DNA from: Kordia aestuariivivens
GTDB lineage: Bacteria > Bacteroidota > Bacteroidia > Flavobacteriales > Flavobacteriaceae
Length of the DNA stretch: 64,000 nucleotides
Assembly: GCF_014397005.1 (NCBI RefSeq)
Contig: NZ_JACGWS010000010.1
Span: 62,001-126,000, forward strand
Reading direction: 5' to 3'
Shown here: positions 53,585 through 61,210 of the stretch, piece after piece
How the letters are laid out: every line of letters begins with the position of its first letter
Position numbering within the stretch: position 1 is the stretch's first letter
The notes under the pieces: model-generated
Seen by the model: only the letters and a program-made list of their open reading frames with translations
Told to the model about the DNA's origin: nothing
Database searches by the model: none
Position numbers and translations under genes: made by a program

Positions 53585-54706
53585 ATGGAAACTACCATTA
53601 ATCTATGGATAATGCTATTTTTTGCATTTGCCATACAATCCTTCGTACTCGGAATTTTATTTTTTTTAAAACGAAAAGGTGATCGAATTGCCAATTGCAT
53701 CTTTGGCGTTTTCTTATTATTATTTGCGTACAATCAAATTTTTAATTGTGCGTATTGGTCTAATTATCAAGGTTCTTTCGTAGAACATTTATCATTTACC
53801 AACTTTATTCCTTGGGTTTCGTACGGTCCGTTACTGTATATCTACATTAAACGTGTACTGAATCGAACTCCTTTTACTTGGCGCGATTTACAACATGCAA
53901 TTCCAATTGTTTGGATTTTTGCCGTATTTGGACGCTTTTACTTCTTACCATATAGTATTAAATTAGAACTTGTTGAAACTGGTAATTATGCTGATTATGT
54001 CAATTGGTGGCCGATTCCAAGATATTATATGGTGTTTACCGTTACATTATTGATGTTTTTGTATGTGATTAAAATTTACGGTTTGTACAAAAAAGATAAA
54101 GACAATGTACCATATCCACAACGTTTATGGGTAAAGTCGTTATGGATCTGTTTTACAGGATACACACTTATATTTTTCGCGTATTTCCTGTTGATTTATT
54201 TTCGATTATTGACTATTTCTAATGATTATTTAATTGGTTATGGAATTACATTTTTTATCGGAATTGTCACATATTTTAGTTTTATGCAGCCAAATATATT
54301 TTCGGGCACGATTTCGTTTCCGTTTGTAAAATATCAAAATAATGGCTTGTCATCTTCACTAGCAACGGAAATGAAAGATAAGTTGGTTTCTTTGATGGAA
54401 GCCGATAAATTATTTTTAGATAATTCGCTTACGCTAGATGTGTTATCGGATGAATTGAACTTATCGCGGCATCATACTTCGCAGTTAATCAATGAGTCTT
54501 TTAAGGTAAATTTCTTCGAATTTGTCAATAACTATCGGATTGACGAAGCTATCAAGCTGTTGAAGGATGAAAAAAGCAAATTAAACATCAATCAGATTAT
54601 ATATGCGGCAGGATTTAATAATCGAACTTCTTTTTACAACGCATTTAAGAAAAAGACAGGGATTTCGCCTAAATCATACAGAAACAAAAACAAAAAAGCT
54701 TTGTAA
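53585..54706 (+). CDS. membrane-anchored AraC-family regulator (copy 1)
   Basis: The 373-residue protein has seven or so membrane helices in its first 235 residues (WIMLFFAFAIQSFVLGILFF to GITFFIGIVTYFSFMQPN), then an AraC-type DNA-binding domain (about 270-370) with LDVLSDELNLSRHHTSQLIN and IIYAAGFNNRTSFYNAFKKK then TGISPKSYRNK. A paralog (59894) has the same architecture. Peptide genes P5 and P6 follow directly on the same strand, 150 nt away. The membrane part may sense an external ligand. It could control P5, P6 and P8, though this is inference. Confidence 0.9.
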   Translation: METTINLWIMLFFAFAIQSFVLGILFFLKRKGDRIANCIFGVFLLLFAYNQIFNCAYWSNYQGSFVEHLSFTNFIPWVSYGPLLYIYIKRVLNRTPFTWRDLQHAIPIVWIFAVFGRFYFLPYSIKLELVETGNYADYVNWWPIPRYYMVFTVTLLMFLYVIKIYGLYKKDKDNVPYPQRLWVKSLWICFTGYTLIFFAYFLLIYFRLLTISNDYLIGYGITFFIGIVTYFSFMQPNIFSGTISFPFVKYQNNGLSSSLATEMKDKLVSLMEADKLFLDNSLTLDVLSDELNLSRHHTSQLINESFKVNFFEFVNNYRIDEAIKLLKDEKSKLNINQIIYAAGFNNRTSFYNAFKKKTGISPKSYRNKNKKAL

Positions 54707-54807
54707 TATTCTTCATTTGATTTTGTAAACCTTTATCGGTTAGGATTTTTTTATACATTTTTCTCAGTTCCTTTAGGATAGAAATAAACGGCCATTTGTT
54801 TTGAAAA

Positions 54808-54838
54808 GTGGAAGCCGAAAAACTGATAGAGTAGGCAA
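54808..54838 (+). promoter_or_regulatory. 31-nt conserved leader element before P5
   Basis: The conserved part is GCCGAAAAACTGATAGAGTA followed by GGC. It occurs 18 nt before the P5 ATG; close copies precede P6 and P8. GCC and GGC can pair. Whether it acts as RNA or DNA is open. Confidence 0.7.
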
Positions 54839-54856
54839 AGTATTAAATATTATATC

Positions 54857-55054
54857 ATGAAAAAACAAGAAATTAAATTAGGGTTAAAAAAGTTTATTGT
54901 TTCTAACTTAAACGTTGACAGTGTAAAAGGAGGAACAGGAACTTTTCAACCAGAATCAGAAGACAGATTGAATTGTGAAACGGAAGGTTGTACGCAAGGT
55001 TGTATAACATTAGCATATACCAATTGTAATCAATGTCCATATACTACATGTTAA
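54857..55054 (+). CDS. double-glycine precursor peptide P5 (class I lanthipeptide-like)
   Basis: The 65-residue peptide has a leader (KLGLKKFIVSNL, ending VKGG at 25-26) and a 39-residue core with six cysteines spread through its second half (LNCETEGCTQGC, TNCNQCPYTTC). It is acidic after the GG and has no TMTCA block, so it is a different product type from P1/P2/P4. It follows the AraC gene and shares its leader element with P6 and P8. P6 begins 71 nt after its stop, so P5 and P6 are probably one transcript ending at 55389-55422. Confidence 0.8.
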   Translation: MKKQEIKLGLKKFIVSNLNVDSVKGGTGTFQPESEDRLNCETEGCTQGCITLAYTNCNQCPYTTC

Positions 55055-55068
55055 GCAATGTGACGAAA

Positions 55069-55099
55069 GTGTAAGCCGAAAAACGGATAGAGTAGGCAA
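55069..55099 (+). promoter_or_regulatory. 31-nt conserved leader element before P6
   Basis: It reads GCCGAAAAACGGATAGAGTA then GGC, with two changes from the P5 copy over the 31 nt. It starts only 14 nt after the P5 stop, leaving little space for a separate promoter, and ends 26 nt before the P6 ATG. Confidence 0.7.
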
Positions 55100-55125
55100 G
55101 ATTCAAAATTTAAAAGTAAATTATT

Positions 55126-55323
55126 ATGAAGAAAAAAAATATAACAAAGTCCTTAAAATTGAGTAAATCCAGCATAGCAAGTCTTGCGGATAAAGAGATC
55201 AAAGCTATAAAAGGTGGAGCATCAGCAGTTCCACATTTATGTCCAACTTTTATTCCTATTTTATGTTTAGTTACCTATCGTTCGTGTACGTTTACGGAAA
55301 CCTTCCGTACATGTCCGGTGTAA
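55126..55323 (+). CDS. double-glycine precursor peptide P6 (class I lanthipeptide-like)
   Basis: The 65-residue peptide has a slightly longer leader (LKLSKSSIASL, ending IKGG at 30-31). The 34-residue core is rich in Thr, Phe and Leu, with four cysteines (HLC, ILC, RSC, RTC) and no charge cluster; Ser or Thr are within two residues of several cysteines. It is the second gene of the P5-P6 pair and is followed by a strong terminator. No processing gene adjoins it. Confidence 0.8.
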   Translation: MKKKNITKSLKLSKSSIASLADKEIKAIKGGASAVPHLCPTFIPILCLVTYRSCTFTETFRTCPV

Positions 55324-55388
55324 TGAAATGGTTATAATCATAAAAATGATTACATACTAATTTTAATTAATTCTAATACTTTTTTCAG

Positions 55389-55422
55389 CAACTTCAGACT
55401 TCGGTTTGAAGTTGTTTTTTTT
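55389..55422. terminator. terminator after P6
   Basis: CAACTTCAGAC and GTTTGAAGTTG pair over 11 bp (one G-T) on a TTCG loop, followed by eight T on the plus strand. It sits between P6 and the convergent lipoprotein gene. Confidence 0.92.
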
Positions 55423-55439
55423 AAGAATATTTAGTATTG

Positions 55440-56627
55440 TTATCTGAATTTATTCCTGGTGATAATGGATTTTAATTTTGCTTTCAAATCTTCTCCAGTA
55501 TCATATACCATTTGTTCATTGCTAGGAAAAGGAACTGCTCTAACATTTGTAATGTTTATATATCGTTGATCTAGCGCTCTACGATCGCCATCAAAATTTG
55601 CGTAAATATGCTCAAAAGCAAATTCACTACTTATTGGAAACGCTTCAATAAGTTGCTTTGACTTATAATTTATATACTTTACTTGCCCAGCAACTCTAGT
55701 CGTTTTAAACTGTGTAAATTCATACAGCTCGCAACGAACGTTTTTATATTTATCTACCTTGATTTTAGTTCCCAAGCTATCTCTTAAAATTGTTCCGCTG
55801 TCGTCTGTTGCATATTCCCATCCATCTTTTATCTGTTTTTCTTTAATGATTTGTTTTTCTCTTATTTGTTCAGGAGAAATATTGATTTCTCTCAAATCGA
55901 GAATTAAGCCAAAGTCATATTGTATTTGAGGGATTTCATTTCCATGATATACAGTCCATAAATCATTTAATCCATAGGTGTTAAAGTTGAGTAAATCATC
56001 TTCTAAGCGTTGCGGAATTACTTTATCGGTACTATTGCTTAAAGTAACTAATACAAAATCAGTTCCTTTTACATGCGCTTCTTCCATTAAGCGACGCGTG
56101 TCTTTATAATTTGGTGATATTTTATCTATATACCTGAAATCATCATATACTTTTCTATATTCATTTTTTTGTTTTGTAGTACTTAACAATGATTTTGCAT
56201 TTGCATATAAATGTTCAGACAACTGATTTTTTGTATTAATAATTTCAGATGAATAATCTTGAATCCTGAATTTCGCATTGATACCTTTTTCTAAAATAGG
56301 CAATGGAAGTAATGGCTTGATCGTTTCTTGTCGATCGCTTATAGCAAGATACGTATTATAAATATCCTCTAACTTTTCAGGATTTCCATCCGCTTTTAAA
56401 AACTTAATTGTAGACAAATCTCTATCCAAAGCCTTCGCATACGCTTCTTGTAATAAAATAACATATTGCTGTTTTCTTTTACTTGTTTTATTCTTTTTAA
56501 GTTGATTAACAGCATCCTGAATCACGGAATCATAATTCCCTGTATTCAATGCTTCTTGTGTCTTTTTAACACCACCACAAGCGATTAAGAATAAAAATGC
56601 GGTCATTAAAAGTAGTATTTTTTTCAT
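55440..56627 (-). CDS. hypothetical lipoprotein with helical repeat region
   Basis: The frame extends to 56672, but the ATG at 56627 gives a proper lipoprotein signal (MKKILLLMTAFLFLIACGG, Cys17) and 395 residues. The N-terminal half is helical and TPR-like (EALNTGNYDSVIQDAVNQL, KQQYVILLQEAYAKAL). The C-terminal half is beta-rich (GWEYATDDSGTILRDSLGT then CELYEFTQFKTTRVAGQVKY). I do not recognise a named family. It is probably exposed at the outer membrane or in the periplasm. It stands alone on the minus strand. Confidence 0.72.
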   Translation of the reverse strand: MKKILLLMTAFLFLIACGGVKKTQEALNTGNYDSVIQDAVNQLKKNKTSKRKQQYVILLQEAYAKALDRDLSTIKFLKADGNPEKLEDIYNTYLAISDRQETIKPLLPLPILEKGINAKFRIQDYSSEIINTKNQLSEHLYANAKSLLSTTKQKNEYRKVYDDFRYIDKISPNYKDTRRLMEEAHVKGTDFVLVTLSNSTDKVIPQRLEDDLLNFNTYGLNDLWTVYHGNEIPQIQYDFGLILDLREINISPEQIREKQIIKEKQIKDGWEYATDDSGTILRDSLGTKIKVDKYKNVRCELYEFTQFKTTRVAGQVKYINYKSKQLIEAFPISSEFAFEHIYANFDGDRRALDQRYINITNVRAVPFPSNEQMVYDTGEDLKAKLKSIITRNKFR

Positions 56628-56789
56628 ACGTAATTCTTTAGGTTTGTTAGGTGTAAGCAATTTAGAGACCAAACTTTGTAAATATTATATTTTTTTAATA
56701 ATTACACTAAAATCTATGCATTTATAATGGCATTAATTCATGAATCATTAAATTTTTTAGAAATAGTGTGTAAAGATATTGTAGAATCT

Positions 56790-56797
56790 TAACTTCG
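56790..56797 (+). promoter_or_regulatory. -7-like box before the TauE/SafE gene (leaderless arrangement)
   Basis: TAACTTCG matches TAnnTTTG at seven of eight positions and ends 4 nt before the ATG at 56802. Confidence 0.4.
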
Positions 56798-56801
56798 CGC
56801 C

Positions 56802-57551
56802 ATGTGTGACCCAATTATTTATGTACTCTTAGGACTTGCTGTTGGCTATATTGGCGGATTTGCAGGAATTGGAGGCGGCCCATTTTTAGTTTCTTTTCTA
56901 GTACTGTATTGTGGAATGTCGCAATTGGTAGCGCAAGGAAATGTGCTCACCATGATGTTAGGGCCCATGAGCCTTCTAGGTGTTTTATCAATGTATGAAT
57001 ATGTAAAAAAGCAATGGCTCAATATTGCTATTGGCGTCATTGCATATTGTATATGTTCGTATTTTGGGGCCGTTTTTGCCTTTTACATTGGAGAAACTGA
57101 TTTAAAATATTACTTCGCTGTTCTATTGGTAATCATTGCGTTGATGCAATTTCGATCGTATTTAAGGAAGAATGCAAAAGCATCAGATAAAGAATTTATT
57201 TCTCCTTATTGGATTTTGATATTGGCAGCTTTCACAGGAATTTTAGGCGGTATGTTCGGAATTGGAGCTGGTGTGTTAATGGTACCAATATTAATAGGTA
57301 TTTTTAAACTAAAAAAAGAATATGCGCGCTCGTTAAGTTTGGCAATTTTAATTCCGCCTGTGAGTTATGGAGCGTTTATAAAATACAACTTTGAAAATCC
57401 TGTTGACTGGCAATTGGTTGGAATTCTTTTTGGAACCTACTTTATCTCAAACTTCTTCGGAGCCAAAATGGGAAGCAAAATTTCAGGAAAAGCATTCACC
57501 TTAGTGTATGGCGTTATCTTACTCTCCATTGCTGTTATTTATTTAGTTTGA
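56802..57551 (+). CDS. TauE/SafE-family anion permease
   Basis: The 249-residue membrane protein has about eight helices in two repeated halves. Each half has the family glycine-rich motif: GFAGIGGGPFLVSFLV near residue 20 and GILGGMFGIGAGVLMVPIL near residue 150. Members export sulfite, sulfoacetate or related organic anions, or move metals; the substrate is not predictable. It is a single gene upstream of P7. Confidence 0.92.
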   Translation: MCDPIIYVLLGLAVGYIGGFAGIGGGPFLVSFLVLYCGMSQLVAQGNVLTMMLGPMSLLGVLSMYEYVKKQWLNIAIGVIAYCICSYFGAVFAFYIGETDLKYYFAVLLVIIALMQFRSYLRKNAKASDKEFISPYWILILAAFTGILGGMFGIGAGVLMVPILIGIFKLKKEYARSLSLAILIPPVSYGAFIKYNFENPVDWQLVGILFGTYFISNFFGAKMGSKISGKAFTLVYGVILLSIAVIYLV

Positions 57552-57780
57552 TATTGTTTTCAAAACTACTTCTCATCAAGAAATAATCTTTTCTACAAAA
57601 AAATATAAATCATATCATATCATTTTAGCGAAGCCTATATAACGAATTAGCTGAGTTTGAATCTTACTATTTGATTTTCAGTATTTTAGATTAACAAAAT
57701 ATTAACTAATGTACTGTTTATTAATTAGTTAACTATGATCGGGATGAACGTTAGTTGTGTTTTTTTTTATTTCATTTGAA

Positions 57781-57823
57781 CAATTTATACAAGGTGTAAG
57801 CATGCACACTCTTGTATAAATTG
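57781..57823 (+). promoter_or_regulatory. long hairpin directly before peptide P7
   Basis: CAATTTATACAAG and CTTGTATAAATTG are perfect 13-bp inverted copies; inside, GTGT pairs with ACAC. It ends 22 nt before the P7 ATG. TTCATTTG (57770-57777) is a seven-of-eight -7 box just before it, which would put the hairpin at the 5' end of the P7 message. Confidence 0.75.
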
Positions 57824-57845
57824 TTTAATATTTAATCATACTATT

Positions 57846-58001
57846 ATGAAAAAACAAAAATCATTACAATCGTTAAGCTTAAAGAAAGCGCAAATAGCAA
57901 CCTTAAATACGAAAGCTGTGAAAGGAGGTGGAACGTATCCGCACTCATCTAGAGGTTCATTGAATCCCTTAAATTGTACAAATAGTGCATTTTGTTATTA
58001 A
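57846..58001 (+). CDS. double-glycine precursor peptide P7 (class I lanthipeptide-like)
   Basis: This 51-residue peptide has a leader (SLSLKKAQIATL, ending VKGG at 25-28) and a short core GTYPHSSRGSLNPLNCTNSA then FCY, with two cysteines. The block NPLNCT-x-SA-x-C-Y is shared with P8 (61211), 3.3 kb away, although the two have different upstream elements: P7 has a hairpin, P8 the conserved leader element. A terminator (58101-58132) follows at 100 nt. Confidence 0.8.
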   Translation: MKKQKSLQSLSLKKAQIATLNTKAVKGGGTYPHSSRGSLNPLNCTNSAFCY

Positions 58002-58100
58002 TAGTAATAAAATGAGGTTCAATTATTTCAAAAAGCATTCTTGATATTTTTTGAAATTTGAACATTACGTACTATATATATCCCACTCTTTTAAACTTAA

Positions 58101-58132
58101 AAATGCTGCTAAAATTTAGTGGCATTTTTTTA
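58101..58132 (+). terminator. terminator after P7
   Basis: AAATGCTGCTAAA pairs with TTTAGTGGCATTT (one wobble, one mismatch) and is followed by a T-run. Confidence 0.78.
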
Positions 58133-58309
58133 TAATATATGTTTCAGCACATATATTTTCTAGGTTTCTATAATTTTTTCTCCGTTTTACAACTTGTAAG
58201 TGGGCAATATTTGATTAAAAAATATAATTATTCTTACGATTTCATCTTCATAATAACCATCTTTTTTTTACGGTTTTCCATTCTTTTGTGCGCTTTTATT
58301 ATCGTATAA

Positions 58310-58347
58310 TTGGTAAACCAATTTGGTTTACCAGATTGGTTTACCAA
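58310..58347. promoter_or_regulatory. triple 12-mer operator before the alginate lyase gene
   Basis: Sites at 58310-58321 (TTGGTAAACCAA), 58323-58334 (TTGGTTTACCAG) and 58336-58347 (TTGGTTTACCAA) are near-palindromic; the first is the reverse complement of the third. The last ends 28 nt before the ATG at 58376, so binding would probably block or position transcription. LacI- or GntR-type regulators bind sites like this. Confidence 0.8.
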
Positions 58348-58375
58348 GTAAATTATTAATCACAAACCAAAAACC

Positions 58376-59674
58376 ATGAAACAATTTTTATCAAATCTAA
58401 CCTACAAACCAATGAAACTTTTGATGCTAGTCTGCTTAGTACTATGCTATTCGTGTTCTACAGAACTGGATTCAGAAATAGATGAAGAAGCTATTGAAAA
58501 TGGAAAGCAACCAATTTTACAAAAAAATGCTGAAATTACACCTGCAAGCGTCTCCGCAAATGGCGATGATGGCAATGTTCCACAAAATACACTAGACGGA
58601 AACTTAGGAACACGTTGGTCGTCAAATGGCTATAACGGAAAATATATCACATATGATTTAGGTTCTGTAAAATCGGTCTCGTCTGTAAAATTGGCTTTCT
58701 ATAAAGGCAATCAACGGAAAGCGTATTTTAAAATTAGAGTAGGTACATCAACTTCCAATTTACAAACCATTGTAGATAAAAAATCTTCTGGAAGTAGCGG
58801 AAATACAAACGGATTGGAAACCTATAGTTTCAATACTGTGAATGTACGTTACGTGCGAATTTCTTGCTTTGGAAACTCTTCAAGTTCGTGGAATAGTATT
58901 ACAGAAACAGAAATTTATGGAACTGGCGGAACTATTGGTGGTGGCGATTCACCCGGAGATAATTTAGGACTTACTTCAAACAATTGGAAACTAAACGGAT
59001 TTACTGGAAGTCCAGGGTCAGGAGCAACGTACAGAGACGATGTGTTGGCTTCTACGGGAGAAACTTTTGGAACGTACAACGATCCAAATTACTTTTATAC
59101 GGATGGAGAATGGACATTTTTTAAATGCTATAGAGGGTTAGGAGGTTCTTCAAACTCTGGAAACCCAAGAGTAGAACTCAGAGAAATGAGCAATGGAAAT
59201 CTTGCTAGTTGGAATGGTGGCTCTGGGAACAATACCATGACATTTACGGTTAGAGTGGATAGATTGCCACAAGATGCTGATAATGATGGAGGCGTTTTAT
59301 GTTTTGCGCAAATTCATGGACCAAGCAATACCGTTGATGATGTGATTAGAGTACAATTTTTAGGAGATGAAAATCAGAGCTCTGGCGGCGTGCGAATGAA
59401 AATTAGCGGTTACATCACTGAAGATGTGCAAGGAAGCAGCTTAATCATTGATAATGGTTACCAGTTAAACACGAGCTACACGTTTAAAATTTCTTATAAC
59501 AATGGAGTTGTAAAACTTTTTGATGGATCAAATGAAATCTTTTCGCAGGCAATTGGTACAAACACTTCTGGAAATTATTTTAAAGTTGGAAACTATTTAC
59601 AGTCTGTACAAGGCGCAAGTTATACAGGTTCAAACGGAGTTGTAAGAATCAAAAATTTAAGTATTACACATTAA
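58376..59674 (+). CDS. family 7 alginate lyase lipoprotein with F5/8-type carbohydrate-binding domain
   Basis: The 432-residue protein has a lipoprotein signal (LVCLVLCYSC; a second Met at residue 13 could be the start). Residues about 50-180 match a discoidin (F5/8, CBM32-like) domain: ASVSANGDDGNVPQNTLDGN, TRWSSNGYNGKYITYDLGS and VRYVRISCFGNS. Residues about 200-432 are PL7: NPRVELREM (catalytic Arg region), FAQIHGPSNTVDD with the conserved Q-I-H, and NYFKVGNYLQS. It would cleave alginate by beta-elimination at the cell surface. A triple operator lies just upstream. No SusC/SusD pair is nearby. Confidence 0.9.
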   Translation: MKQFLSNLTYKPMKLLMLVCLVLCYSCSTELDSEIDEEAIENGKQPILQKNAEITPASVSANGDDGNVPQNTLDGNLGTRWSSNGYNGKYITYDLGSVKSVSSVKLAFYKGNQRKAYFKIRVGTSTSNLQTIVDKKSSGSSGNTNGLETYSFNTVNVRYVRISCFGNSSSSWNSITETEIYGTGGTIGGGDSPGDNLGLTSNNWKLNGFTGSPGSGATYRDDVLASTGETFGTYNDPNYFYTDGEWTFFKCYRGLGGSSNSGNPRVELREMSNGNLASWNGGSGNNTMTFTVRVDRLPQDADNDGGVLCFAQIHGPSNTVDDVIRVQFLGDENQSSGGVRMKISGYITEDVQGSSLIIDNGYQLNTSYTFKISYNNGVVKLFDGSNEIFSQAIGTNTSGNYFKVGNYLQSVQGASYTGSNGVVRIKNLSITH

Positions 59675-59748
59675 GCTTTTCAAGAATTTGAAAAGCGAAA
59701 TTCTGAATTTAGTTCAGAATCTAACTATTTCCCGAATTAGCAAAAACG

Positions 59749-59781
59749 AAAAACTCCCAAAGGTCATTTTGGGAGTTTTTT
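59749..59781 (+). terminator. terminator after the alginate lyase gene
   Basis: AAAACTCCCAAA and TTTGGGAGTTTT form a 12-bp stem over a short loop, with a T-run. It lies 75 nt after the stop. Confidence 0.9.
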
Positions 59782-59893
59782 AATTTATCGATTCATATAA
59801 ATATCGATATAGAATTTAATACTTAATTACTTTTTAACTAACTTACTAAAGTTACCTGTTTTGTGATAAAAATTATTCATTTACTAACTGATT

Positions 59894-61021
59894 GTGACCA
59901 CACTTCATATAGACATATGGATTCTGCTATTTTTTGCTTTCTCTTTTCAAGCATTCACTTTAGGAATTTTATTTTTTCTAAAACAAAAAGGCGATAAAGT
60001 TGCCAATAAACTTTTTGGAATATTCTTGTTTTTATTTTCCTATAATTTGCTTTATAATTGTGCTTATTGGGCTACGAATAAAGGATTATATCATCCACAT
60101 TTATTGTATACAAACCTTATTCCTTGGGTTTTATACGGACCATTATTGTACTTGTACATTCGTCGCGTATTGTATCAAAAGAAAATGTTACTAAGAGACA
60201 GTTTGCATGCAATTCCATTATTGTTGATTTTTATAAAATATGGAGACTTTTTTATTTTATCGGCCACAGAAAAGCTTCAAAAAGCAATAAAAATAATGGC
60301 TTCCGAAGATATTACACCTTGCAAAATATACAAGGATTATATAATTATTATCGTCATGTTACTCATGTGTTTCTATGTGGGATTGATATACAAACAATAC
60401 CATACCTACAAAAAAGAAACTTCCTCTGCACAGATAAGACTTTGGATAATGTACTTGTTAGGAAGTTACACAGCATATCTACTTATATTTTCGTTGTATT
60501 ATTTGTTAGAATCTTTTCAATTAATGTCCCTTGCGGGAGATTATATCATCGGTTATTGTATTGTCGTTATTATTGGAATTGTTTCATACTTTAGCTTTAT
60601 GCAACCTGATATTTTTTCTGGTAAGAAAATCATTCCATATATAAAATATCAAAAAAATGGTATGTTAACATCCTTTGCGCTTGAAATGAAACAGCAATTG
60701 GAAGATTTAATGGAAATAGAAAAAGTATACTTAGATCATACATTGACGCTTGATAAACTCGCAGATTTGTTGAATCTTTCTAAACATCATACTTCACAAA
60801 TTATTAATGAATACTTTCAATCGAATTTCTTTGAATTTGTTAGTAATTATCGAATCAAAGAAGCGATTACTTTAATGTTAGATACTTCCAATACAATGAA
60901 CATTAACGAAATTATTGATGCAACGGGATTCAATAACCGTTCTTCATTTTACACAGCTTTTAAAAAGAAAACTGGTATGTCGCCTACATCGTATCAAAAA
61001 AAATCGTTCGAGCAGTTTTAA
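59894..61021 (+). CDS. membrane-anchored AraC-family regulator (copy 2)
   Basis: The start is taken as GTG at 59894, because the frame has a stop at 59885-59887 and no ATG before residue 90; alignment with copy 1 supports it (TTLHIDIWILLFFAF against TTINLWIMLFFAF). The 375-residue protein has about seven membrane helices (1-235), then an AraC domain (about 270-370) with LDKLADLLNLSKHHTSQIIN and IIDATGFNNRSSFYTAFKKK then TGMSPTSYQKK. Its DNA-reading helices are nearly the same as those of copy 1, so both may bind similar sites. Peptide P8 follows 189 nt later. Confidence 0.88.
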   Translation: MTTLHIDIWILLFFAFSFQAFTLGILFFLKQKGDKVANKLFGIFLFLFSYNLLYNCAYWATNKGLYHPHLLYTNLIPWVLYGPLLYLYIRRVLYQKKMLLRDSLHAIPLLLIFIKYGDFFILSATEKLQKAIKIMASEDITPCKIYKDYIIIIVMLLMCFYVGLIYKQYHTYKKETSSAQIRLWIMYLLGSYTAYLLIFSLYYLLESFQLMSLAGDYIIGYCIVVIIGIVSYFSFMQPDIFSGKKIIPYIKYQKNGMLTSFALEMKQQLEDLMEIEKVYLDHTLTLDKLADLLNLSKHHTSQIINEYFQSNFFEFVSNYRIKEAITLMLDTSNTMNINEIIDATGFNNRSSFYTAFKKKTGMSPTSYQKKSFEQF

Positions 61022-61157
61022 TTTTTTCCTGAAACGTTAGTCAATAATGATCGGGGTTGTACAAAAATTGTCAATCCTTGTCGGCTCACATGTGTTTTCT
61101 TACGCTTTTAATTTTCTTTGATAAAGAATTTGTTTGTGGCCAAAAACATTCTACAAA

Positions 61158-61188
61158 GCGGAATCCGAAAAGCTGATAGAGTAGGAAA
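61158..61188 (+). promoter_or_regulatory. 31-nt conserved leader element before P8
   Basis: It reads TCCGAAAAGCTGATAGAGTA then GGA. Compared with the P5 and P6 copies, GCC-GGC has become TCC-GGA, a change that keeps the pairing. It ends 22 nt before the P8 ATG. Confidence 0.7.
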
Positions 61189-61210
61189 ATTATTTTAATC
61201 TTTAATTATT

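Larger units (their letters stand above)
58002..58375. other. 374-bp gap with terminator and triple operator
   Basis: After P7 the gap holds a terminator (58101-58132), an AT-rich unassigned stretch and three 12-bp TTGGTTTACCAA-type sites (58310-58347) just before the alginate lyase start. No coding frame is visible. Confidence 0.75.

Noticed and set aside
60124-60594. 156-residue ORF overlapping AraC copy 2
   Set aside because: It is another frame of the membrane region of the AraC-family gene; no independent support.
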